NCBI GenBank assembly: GCA_034435375.1
Contig: DAOTXR010000047.1
Location: 1-64,000, forward strand
Direction of reading: 5' to 3'
Length of the DNA stretch: 64,000 bases
From: DAOTXR01 sp034435375
GTDB taxonomy: Bacteria; Chloroflexota; Anaerolineae; Aggregatilineales; UBA3940
Both the position numbers and the translations under genes were made by a program. Below, piece by piece: positions 35,062-42,257 of the stretch (positions are counted from its first letter, which is position 1; the number at the start of each line of letters is the position of its first letter). Under the pieces are notes generated by a model that saw only the letters and a program-made list of their open reading frames with translations, ran no database searches and was not told the origin of the DNA.

Positions 35062-35739
35062 TCAGCCCGTCAGGGCCTGGACCATTTCACGGAAGGCAGA
35101 CTTGTAATCCTGGGTGAAGTCGAAGCGAGGACGGCTGCGCAATTCATCGGGCACTTCGCACAACGCGACAAGGGCCACGATTACTGGCTTACGGCGATCC
35201 CGGAAAAAGCGCCAACCTTCCCTGACTTTCTCCGACTCCAACGCTGCCTGCGAGAGCACAACGACCATGTGGCTACATTCTTCGAGGGCAGGATGAACCC
35301 CGCTAGCCCAGCTCACCTGCTCAGAAGCTGTCGGGTCAGGTTCGAACCACGTGGCCATGCCAATCCTTCCGAGGTCCTCGGCGAGTTGAGCCGCCACCTG
35401 GATGTCCGAATGGCTGTGGTTGATATAAGCCACGGGACGCACTCTGGGCGCAGGGCGGCGCACAGGCTCACCCCGACGGCCACGCCTGCGCGGCGGCTGG
35501 CTGATCTCAAGTAGGTGACTGACATCTGGCGGCGACAGTTCCCGATGCGCCTCAGTCCGCCCCATTCGAAACACCGTAGTCCCGCAGATAGCGCATTCCC
35601 CCCGCGTGCCTGGCGCCCCGCGCCGGGTCCACACTGGTGTAGGGTTGTGCATCTCCACGGTTTGCTTACACCGGACACAGTAGGCTTCCATCTCCTCCAA
35701 TACAAACTCATCATCCTGCGGGTCATCGGGGTTTGACAT
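35062..35739 (-). CDS. DUF5679-type zinc ribbon fused to a TIR domain
   Basis: 225 aa from the ATG at 35739, preceded by AAGGACAGG; the ATG at 35769 has no ribosome site. Residues 17-60 are a zinc ribbon (Cys21, Cys24, Cys49, Cys52; EAYCVRCK, then ECAICGTTVFRMG) of the DUF5679 type. A basic linker (84-101, rich in Arg and Pro) leads to a TIR_2 domain (103-225): VAYINHSHSDIQVAAQLAEDL, WFEPD, SWASGVHPALEECSHMVVVLS, and SEKVREGW with Glu174 at the position of the NADase glutamate. TIR domains are either NAD+-cleaving or scaffold modules; the domain call is firm, the activity unknown. Confidence 0.82.
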   Translation of the reverse strand: MSNPDDPQDDEFVLEEMEAYCVRCKQTVEMHNPTPVWTRRGAPGTRGECAICGTTVFRMGRTEAHRELSPPDVSHLLEISQPPRRRGRRGEPVRRPAPRVRPVAYINHSHSDIQVAAQLAEDLGRIGMATWFEPDPTASEQVSWASGVHPALEECSHMVVVLSQAALESEKVREGWRFFRDRRKPVIVALVALCEVPDELRSRPRFDFTQDYKSAFREMVQALTG

Positions 35740-35861
35740 CGCCTGTCCTTGTCGCTCAATGTCATCCATCTGCTTTCATAAATAATCAGTTTATTCGAAC
35801 TGGCAGCGGCGAGCAAACAGGTGGCGTGTACTTTTCTTGCTTGGATCCATTCCGCTTTACG

Positions 35862-35890
35862 TAGACTTTCAGACAGCCTCGTGGTACACT
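35862..35890 (+). promoter_or_regulatory. Candidate promoter giving a leaderless mRNA
   Basis: TAGACT (35862-35867), 17 bp, TACACT (35885-35890). The ATG of the next gene is at 35898, seven bases after the -10 box, where transcription would start. No ribosome-binding site precedes the ATG. Confidence 0.5.
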
Positions 35891-35897
35891 GCCCCTT

Positions 35898-36692
35898 ATG
35901 GACGAGATCAAGTTACTCAGAGGCGCTGAACCGTTCTTCTACCCCGGCAATGACGTTGGCTGCTTGCTCATTCACGGTTTGACGGGCACGCCCTTCGAGA
36001 TGCGCTGGCTGGGACAGCATCTGAACCAGCAAGGGTACACTGTCCATGGACCCCGGCTAGCTGGGCATGGAACCACGCCAGATGATCTGGCTTATGTGAC
36101 TTGGCGGGAGTGGTATGCCTGCGTCCTAGCCGGCTACACGATGCTTCGATCACAATGCCGCAAGATATTCGTGATCGGCCTGTCGATGGGCGCTGTACTG
36201 ACGCTGTTGTTCTCATCTCGTGAGCCAGTGGATGGCCTGGTGTCAATGTCTGCGCCTTACAATGTTGACGATTGGCGCCGACCGTTGATGCCTCTGCTTC
36301 GTCACTTCATCAAGACGATTCCCAAAGGCGATCCTCCGCCCGAAGAAGATCCTTTTCAGCAGCATGTCTTAGCCGAGCAACTCCGACGTGGGGAAGACCC
36401 CACAGGGCATCCTAACTACCCATACTGGGTAGTCCCAGCCATAGGACAGCTGTTCAAGCTGCTCGAACAGATGCGTGCGGGCCTGCCGTATATCACGGCC
36501 CCAGCTTTGTTGATTCACTCTCGCGCCGACACAGTGGTGCCGTTCGAAAACCTGCAACCCATCTACGATGCCATCAGCAGCCAGGACAAGCAAAAACTGG
36601 TGCTAGAGAAGAGCGACCACTGTGTAGCCGAGCACCTGGAATACCCGCTAGTCTTTGATACCATTACCAAGTTCATCGACGCACATCTGTGA
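35898..36692 (+). CDS. Alpha/beta hydrolase, carboxylesterase/monoacylglycerol lipase type
   Basis: 264 aa with a complete catalytic triad: nucleophile Ser96 in GLSMGAV, Asp211 in HSRADTVVP and His241 in KSDHCVAEH. The oxyanion region is LLIHGLTGTPFEMR. Size and motifs resemble the Est30-like thermostable carboxylesterases. It may be translated from a leaderless message. The MFS gene begins at its stop (TGATG). Confidence 0.88.
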   Translation: MDEIKLLRGAEPFFYPGNDVGCLLIHGLTGTPFEMRWLGQHLNQQGYTVHGPRLAGHGTTPDDLAYVTWREWYACVLAGYTMLRSQCRKIFVIGLSMGAVLTLLFSSREPVDGLVSMSAPYNVDDWRRPLMPLLRHFIKTIPKGDPPPEEDPFQQHVLAEQLRRGEDPTGHPNYPYWVVPAIGQLFKLLEQMRAGLPYITAPALLIHSRADTVVPFENLQPIYDAISSQDKQKLVLEKSDHCVAEHLEYPLVFDTITKFIDAHL

Positions 36693-37888
36693 TGTTTAAA
36701 CATCTGGAGCGCAACCATCGGTTAGTGATGGCTGCCCTACTTATCTGGGCGCTGGGCGAGGGTCTGTGGTATAGCAACCTTCGCCAGTTATATCTGGCTG
36801 ACCTGGGAGCCAGCGATCGGCAGGTGGGGATGGTGCTTGCCGCCGAAGCCATTGCTCGCGCCCTGCTGCCGATCCCGGCGGGGTACCTGTGCGATCGCAT
36901 TGGGGCGCGACGTGTGATGGTAGTTTCCTGGCTGATAGGGGTAGGGGGGCCGCTGCTCATGGCGCTGGCTCCTACCTGGCAGGCTGCAATTCCAGGGCTG
37001 GTGCTCTATGCACTGTCGGCCTTTGCTTCACCGTCGATCAGCGCCTTCCTGTTGCAAAGCACTCCCCACCGGAATGCTCCTGGCACTGCCGAGCGGGTTC
37101 TGACAACGGTGACCGCTGCCTACTTTGCCGGTCTGATCGTCTCACCTGCCGTAGGCGGGGTGCTTGCCGATCGCTTCAGCATCCGCGCTTGTCTGTGGGT
37201 CTCGACGGCGCTGTTCGTGGTATCCACGCTGGCTGTGCTCACGACACAGTCCGCCGCAACCGAGTCGCCGTCTCAAAAGCCAGACTTCAGTCGGCTGTTT
37301 CACAACGCTTACTTCCTGCGTCTCGCCGCCTATGCCACGCTGCTCTTCCTGGCACTGTTTGTTGGCTACCAGTTCATTCCCAATTTCTTGCGGGATGTGC
37401 GCGGCTTTACATTCTCAAACATTGGCCTACTGTTCTCGTTAGCCTCCGCTGGGACAGCGATCATCAACCTCTTGGCGGGCCACCTTAGCTCACGTTGGAG
37501 TCTTGCAGCAGTCATGGGAGTCTATTGGCTGGCGTTGCTCGGAGTCTGGCGTGTGTCAGCGTTTGTTGGCGTGATGCCAGTCTTTATGGCTGTCGGGAGC
37601 GCGTTCTCTGCAAGAGCGCTGATCACCGCCACCGCAGCACGGATCGTCAGCGATCATGACCAGGGACTGGCCTTCGGTATGGTGGAGACTCTGATGTCGG
37701 TGGCCGTCGCTATAGCGGCCTGGATCGCAGGTCACCTGTACCCTCTATCTCCCGCCCACGATTTACCCCTGATAGTGTCGCTGGCGGCCATCCCGATGAT
37801 GGTGATGTTGTGGTTTATACTACGAGTGCAGGCACAAGTCACAGTTGAACCGGCAGAGACGCCTGTCGCGGCTGCACCTGGCCACTGA
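36692..37888 (+). CDS. MFS transporter
   Basis: 398 aa from the ATG overlapping the hydrolase stop by one base. Twelve hydrophobic segments; loop 2-3 reads GYLCDRIGARRVM, a good MFS motif A. General resemblance is to drug/multi-substrate exporters. It may be translationally coupled to the esterase gene, with no clear substrate. Confidence 0.85.
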   Translation: MFKHLERNHRLVMAALLIWALGEGLWYSNLRQLYLADLGASDRQVGMVLAAEAIARALLPIPAGYLCDRIGARRVMVVSWLIGVGGPLLMALAPTWQAAIPGLVLYALSAFASPSISAFLLQSTPHRNAPGTAERVLTTVTAAYFAGLIVSPAVGGVLADRFSIRACLWVSTALFVVSTLAVLTTQSAATESPSQKPDFSRLFHNAYFLRLAAYATLLFLALFVGYQFIPNFLRDVRGFTFSNIGLLFSLASAGTAIINLLAGHLSSRWSLAAVMGVYWLALLGVWRVSAFVGVMPVFMAVGSAFSARALITATAARIVSDHDQGLAFGMVETLMSVAVAIAAWIAGHLYPLSPAHDLPLIVSLAAIPMMVMLWFILRVQAQVTVEPAETPVAAAPGH

Positions 37889-37923
37889 GAGAGACCTTTT
37901 CGCGCCTGGAAAGGAGCAGAACG

Positions 37924-38898
37924 ATGACGGCAGTAGAACTAGGCTGGGGGCTGGACATCATCCTATGGTTCCAGTCGTGGCGAACCCCACTTATCGAGGT
38001 TATCGGCAGATTGTTTCACTATGCAGGCTCAGAGGAGTTCTACCTCACCATCCTGCCGCTGATCTATTGGTGCGCCGATGCATCATTTGGACGGCGGTTC
38101 GGTCCACTGTTTTTGATCTCCCTGTGGAGCAACGCCTGGCTCAAAGCCTGGTGGCAACGTCCTCGCCCCTTCATGATGTCATCCCAGGTCAGAGTACCTT
38201 CCGGCGTCGAAGAGACGAGCTACGGCTTGCCCAGTGGCCACGCGCAGGGATCGACGGTGTTGTGGGGAGGGATTGCTCTTGAGGTGAAGCGTAGGTGGGC
38301 GCTCATAGTCGTCGTGGTCTACATCCTCCTGATGGCAATCTCCCGCATGGTGGTTGGAGTGCACTACCCACAGGACGTGCTCGGCGGGCTGCTGATCGGG
38401 CTGATAGTGCTGGGGTTGTACATCTGGCTGGAACCTAAAATAAGCAGATGGGTCAAGGGCCAGAGCCTCTGGACACAGATCGGCCTCGTTGTGGCAGCTG
38501 CTGCCCTGATGCTGGTCATCCACCCTGGCCTGTTCCCAGCCAGCTCTCCTCCGTGGTTGGCTCAGCCCGTTCCATACGATGAGCAGGTGGGTGGGTCAGT
38601 CACGCCTGCAGCCAGCTTGCTGGGGCTGGGGATTGGATTTGCGCTAGAAGTGCGGTACAGCCGCTTTGATGCGCGAGGTGTGTGGTGGAAACGTGTCCTT
38701 CGATTCCTGCTCGGCCTTGTCGGTATATTGGCGCTGCGCTTTGGTCTCAAGGAACTTTTCGATGGCTGGGAGCCGGTGCTGGTTTTTCGCCTGATTCGTT
38801 ACAGCCTGATCGGTCTGTGGGCCGGTTTTGCCGCTCCCTGGCTCTTCGTCACGACCAAGCTGGCTGACCAACTTGCAGAGAAAGCCTATGCTGGATGA
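37924..38898 (+). CDS. PAP2-family membrane phosphatase
   Basis: 324 aa. The three PAP2 motifs are present: Lys74 in KAWWQRPRP, PSGHAQG (His106) and SRMVVGVHYPQD (Arg141, His147, Asp151). Eight or more membrane segments follow the family pattern. Such enzymes dephosphorylate lipid phosphates (phosphatidate, undecaprenyl or dolichyl pyrophosphate). The next gene, a polyprenyl-sugar-dependent glycosyltransferase type, overlaps by 11 nt, fitting a lipid-carrier recycling role. Confidence 0.9.
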   Translation: MTAVELGWGLDIILWFQSWRTPLIEVIGRLFHYAGSEEFYLTILPLIYWCADASFGRRFGPLFLISLWSNAWLKAWWQRPRPFMMSSQVRVPSGVEETSYGLPSGHAQGSTVLWGGIALEVKRRWALIVVVVYILLMAISRMVVGVHYPQDVLGGLLIGLIVLGLYIWLEPKISRWVKGQSLWTQIGLVVAAAALMLVIHPGLFPASSPPWLAQPVPYDEQVGGSVTPAASLLGLGIGFALEVRYSRFDARGVWWKRVLRFLLGLVGILALRFGLKELFDGWEPVLVFRLIRYSLIGLWAGFAAPWLFVTTKLADQLAEKAYAG

Positions 38899-40276
38899 CA
38901 GAGTCACCTACAGCCTGCTCGCGCTGATCGTCGTCGCCTTCCTCGCCATCGGCACGCTGTATGCCGTCAACACACCGCCGTGGCAAGCCCCCGACGAGCC
39001 AGCACATTACAACTATGTCGCTCAGGTCGCTCGCAGCGGTTGCTGTCCGAGGATTACTCCGGGTGACTGGAACGCAGCCTATCTTGAAGAACTCAAGGCC
39101 AGCCAGTTCCCGGAGAGCGCCGACCTGTCGTCCATTGAGTACGAAGATCACCAGCCGCCGCTCTACTACCTGGCGGCAGCACTGGTCTACCGCCTCAGCG
39201 GCGGCTCACTCACCGCGCTGCGGCTGCTCTCCCTGGCCCTGGGTGCCGGCGCAGTGATCGCCGCGTACTTCGTCATCGCGCGGCTCTTCCCGCGAGCCAA
39301 GCCACTCGCGCTGGCTGCCGCTGCATTTTGCGCCTTTACGCCGCAGCATATCGCCATCATGGCCAGTGTCAACAATGACAGCCTGGCGGAGTTGGTGATG
39401 GGCATTTTGCTCGTGATCGCAGTCACGTACTTGGGCAACCCGATCTTAGCCAGAACAGGAGAGGCAAGGGAGCCGCTTAGCGAGTCGAGCAGACCCCATG
39501 CAGCAGCTTTGGGCGGATTGGTGGGTGCGGCCTTCCTAACCAAATTGACCCTCTATGGGCCTGCAATGGCAGCTGTGGCTGTGGCGATCCTCTGGCGCTG
39601 GCGCAGTGAGCGTCACAGTCGCCGCTGGCTGGTCGAGCAGGTCATCTGGGCGGCGGGCATGGCGTTGATCTTTGGCGCGCCATGGTGGTTCCGCAATGTC
39701 GCTGTGTATGGCTGGCCCGACTTACTCGGGCAGATCGCACACAGCGCCGTCGTTGTAGGCCAATTGCGCACCATCGACCTGATCGCGGCGATAGGTTTCG
39801 GCCCATACCTGAGCCAGCTCTTGAGCACCACTTATCACAGCTTTTGGGGGCAGTTCGGCTGGATGGGCGTTCCGATGCCGCCTCGCGTCTATTTACTGAT
39901 CGGGCTGTTCCTGGCAGGCGACCTTGCCGGTCTGGTGGTCCTGCTGACCGCCTTCCGAGATCGTCTGAGGCTAGATGCGCAGCAAAAGGCAGGAGTATGG
40001 GTGCTGGCGGGGGTGTTAGCCGCGGTCATCGCCGAATATATCTACTACAATTTGACTTTCGTCCAGTTCCAGGGGCGTTACCTTTTCCCGGCCTTGATCC
40101 CGCTTGGTCTGCTGACTGTCGCCGGGCTGTGGGGCTGGGTCCTGTTGATCAGGCAACGGTTGCGCGGTGATCGCTGGGCATGGGTTCTGGCCTGGATCCC
40201 ATTGGTGGCATTGGGCTGGATGCCGCTGTTGGCGATCTATGCCCTGTACCGCTACATCGTTCCGAACCTGGGGTGA
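38888..40276 (+). CDS. GT39/ArnT-like membrane glycosyltransferase
   Basis: 462 aa from the ATG at 38888, which overlaps the PAP2 stop. About ten to twelve membrane segments. The first external loop contains the acidic pair of GT-C enzymes (APDEPAHYNY, Asp36-Glu37), the catalytic site of protein-O-mannosyl- and aminoarabinosyltransferase-type proteins that use polyprenyl-phosphate sugars. Acceptor unknown. Confidence 0.8.
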   Translation: MLDDRVTYSLLALIVVAFLAIGTLYAVNTPPWQAPDEPAHYNYVAQVARSGCCPRITPGDWNAAYLEELKASQFPESADLSSIEYEDHQPPLYYLAAALVYRLSGGSLTALRLLSLALGAGAVIAAYFVIARLFPRAKPLALAAAAFCAFTPQHIAIMASVNNDSLAELVMGILLVIAVTYLGNPILARTGEAREPLSESSRPHAAALGGLVGAAFLTKLTLYGPAMAAVAVAILWRWRSERHSRRWLVEQVIWAAGMALIFGAPWWFRNVAVYGWPDLLGQIAHSAVVVGQLRTIDLIAAIGFGPYLSQLLSTTYHSFWGQFGWMGVPMPPRVYLLIGLFLAGDLAGLVVLLTAFRDRLRLDAQQKAGVWVLAGVLAAVIAEYIYYNLTFVQFQGRYLFPALIPLGLLTVAGLWGWVLLIRQRLRGDRWAWVLAWIPLVALGWMPLLAIYALYRYIVPNLG

Positions 40277-40328
40277 GAGACAGTCACGTGTTCCCCATGA
40301 TGCCGATGCCCGTTGCAGGCGTTACGCG

Positions 40329-41369
40329 GTGGCCAACCTGAGCTATGAGGCTGAAGTCCTGCCCGGCTTGAAACCTTTCGCACTCGAAGAGCTGCGAAGA
40401 TGCTTCCAGCGGGCAATAACCTTCTATGCCGGGGACGATCCCGACTGTATCCGCTTCCACTTCACCGGTCCTCCGCGCGATCTGCTGGCCCTGCGTACTG
40501 TGGTCGCCGTTTACGCTGCTGAGCATTTCGCCATTCCACGCCCGCGAGCGTTGCTGGGGCATGCGCACCTCAGTCGTCTGCTGGATGCCATCGAGCGGTT
40601 GCGCTCGCTGCACCCACCGGACGCTTTCCACACGTTCCGCATCAGCGCAGCAGGCAGTGGATCGACGACGTTCTCCCGCCTGATCGGCGAGTTGGCCAAT
40701 CGGACCGGCTTGGTCCACCAGCCCGACGAAGCTGACTTGTTGCTGCGCGTGCGCCCCTCTGCCTTCAAGCGAGAGGGCTGGGAGGTATTGATTCGCCTCT
40801 CACCGCGTCCCCTCTCAGCCCGAAGCTGGAGAGTATGCGACATGCCAGGCGCACTCAACGCTACCATTGCTGCGGCTATGGTCGAACTCACCCGGCCTAG
40901 TCCTGCGGACTGCTTCCTCAACTTGATGTGCGGTTCCGGCACCTTGCTTATCGAGCGCCTACTGAGACGGCCTGCAGCACGCACCGTTGGCTGTGACATC
41001 GACATCAACGCACTCCGGTGCGCCCGTGAGAACATTGCAGCAAGTGGCCTGAGCGCAATGGTGGAACTGATCAACATGGATGCAACTCGACTCGAGTACC
41101 CGGATGGCACGTTCAACGTCCTTTGTGTTGACCTGCCCTGGGGACAGCTCAGCGGCACACACATCGAGAATGTATCTCTTTACTCAGCGGTGCTGACCGA
41201 GGCAGCGCGTGTCAGCACCGCTGGCGCCTGGCTGGCAGCTATTACCCACGAGGTGAAGCTTTTTGAGAGCCTGCTGCCCGAAGTGGCCTTTCTATGGGAG
41301 GTACAAGACGTGATCAAAGTGCTCCAAGGTGGGCTGCATCCCCGGATTTATGCCCTGCGGCGAAAGTGA
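40329..41369 (+). CDS. THUMP/TRM14-like SAM-dependent RNA methyltransferase
   Basis: 346 aa if started at the GTG at 40329 (AGG upstream); no ATG fits and the open frame extends back into the previous gene, so the start is uncertain. The N-terminal 150 residues resemble a THUMP-like RNA-binding part (EVLPGLKPFALEELRR). The catalytic half has motif I NLMCGSGTLLIE, VGCDIDINALRCARENI and DLPWGQ, replacing the (D/N)PPY motif of N2-guanine methyltransferases (Trm14, RlmL). A tRNA or rRNA m2G methyltransferase is likely. Confidence 0.75.
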   Translation: MANLSYEAEVLPGLKPFALEELRRCFQRAITFYAGDDPDCIRFHFTGPPRDLLALRTVVAVYAAEHFAIPRPRALLGHAHLSRLLDAIERLRSLHPPDAFHTFRISAAGSGSTTFSRLIGELANRTGLVHQPDEADLLLRVRPSAFKREGWEVLIRLSPRPLSARSWRVCDMPGALNATIAAAMVELTRPSPADCFLNLMCGSGTLLIERLLRRPAARTVGCDIDINALRCARENIAASGLSAMVELINMDATRLEYPDGTFNVLCVDLPWGQLSGTHIENVSLYSAVLTEAARVSTAGAWLAAITHEVKLFESLLPEVAFLWEVQDVIKVLQGGLHPRIYALRRK

Positions 41370-41378
41370 GCAGCAACA

Positions 41379-42173
41379 ATGGACCCCCGGATTCTAGATA
41401 ACCCTCTGATCCTGTCGATCCTGTTCTATCCCCAGCCCGCCAATCCCGGTGGAAATCGGCGCCCAGGTGTCCACGACGGCACCGTTCCAGTTGAGGCCGA
41501 TGTGGTGCTTGGCTATCGGCTGTACGTCCATACACCCACAGCCCCACTGATTCTTTACTTCCACGGCAATGGTGAGATAATCCCCGACTACGACGGGATC
41601 GCCCCGATGATCCATCGTTGCGGCGCGTCACTGCTGGTAATCGACTATCGGGGGTATGGCTGGAGTACTGGAAGACCGCTTGTCAGCACCCTCCTCTCGG
41701 ATACTGAGGCCGTTTATCGAGCCATGCCAGAGGTGCTCAGACAGGCCGGGCTGTCCAGCGTACCTCTGATCGTCATGGGACGCTCGTTGGGCAGTGCGTG
41801 CGCCATTCACTTGACGCACAGCCATCCTGATGCTTTCAAGGGTCTAATCATCGAGAGTGGTTTTGCACTCACAGCTCCGCTACTTGCCCGGCTTGGTCTG
41901 CCAGTCGACGTACTCTCTGGCATCCCCGACCCGATCGGCAATGTGCAGAAGATGGAGGAGATCAGGCTGCCGCTGCTCGTGATTCATGGCGAACGCGACA
42001 CATTGATCCCCATCTCCAATGGTGAAGCGCTCTACAGAGCCTCACCTGCCGAGCACAAGCGTATAGTGTCCATCAAAGGAGCTGGTCACAACGATCTGCT
42101 GTTCTATGGCATCGATCAGTACTTTGCCGCCATAACGGAGTTTCTGGGGGATCTGGCGAAAGCCGCGACCTGA
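41379..42173 (+). CDS. Alpha/beta hydrolase (BEM46/ABHD13-like)
   Basis: 264 aa with the triad Ser136 (GRSLGSA), Asp207 (GERDTLIP) and His237 (GAGHND), and LYFHGNGEII as oxyanion region. It resembles the ABHD13/BEM46 group of serine hydrolases of unclear substrate. It follows the methyltransferase gene after 9 nt and ends at a strong terminator. Confidence 0.85.
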   Translation: MDPRILDNPLILSILFYPQPANPGGNRRPGVHDGTVPVEADVVLGYRLYVHTPTAPLILYFHGNGEIIPDYDGIAPMIHRCGASLLVIDYRGYGWSTGRPLVSTLLSDTEAVYRAMPEVLRQAGLSSVPLIVMGRSLGSACAIHLTHSHPDAFKGLIIESGFALTAPLLARLGLPVDVLSGIPDPIGNVQKMEEIRLPLLVIHGERDTLIPISNGEALYRASPAEHKRIVSIKGAGHNDLLFYGIDQYFAAITEFLGDLAKAAT

Positions 42174-42191
42174 CAACCTTATAGTATAGTG

Positions 42192-42221
42192 CAGGACGGG
42201 CCTCGTGAGAGGCCCGTCCTG
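42192..42221. terminator. Bidirectional terminator hairpin
   Basis: A perfect 13-bp stem (42192-42204 with 42209-42221; CAGGACGGGCCTC and its complement) with a GTGA loop, between the convergent stops at 42173 and 42258. No long T tract follows on either strand. Confidence 0.8.
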
Positions 42222-42257
42222 TGCTTCCGGATACATTTGTGATCAGGGCGTGTTTTC

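Noticed and set aside
34975..35514. Plus-strand ORF of 179 aa
   Set aside because: It is antisense to the zinc ribbon-TIR gene, which has clear domain motifs.
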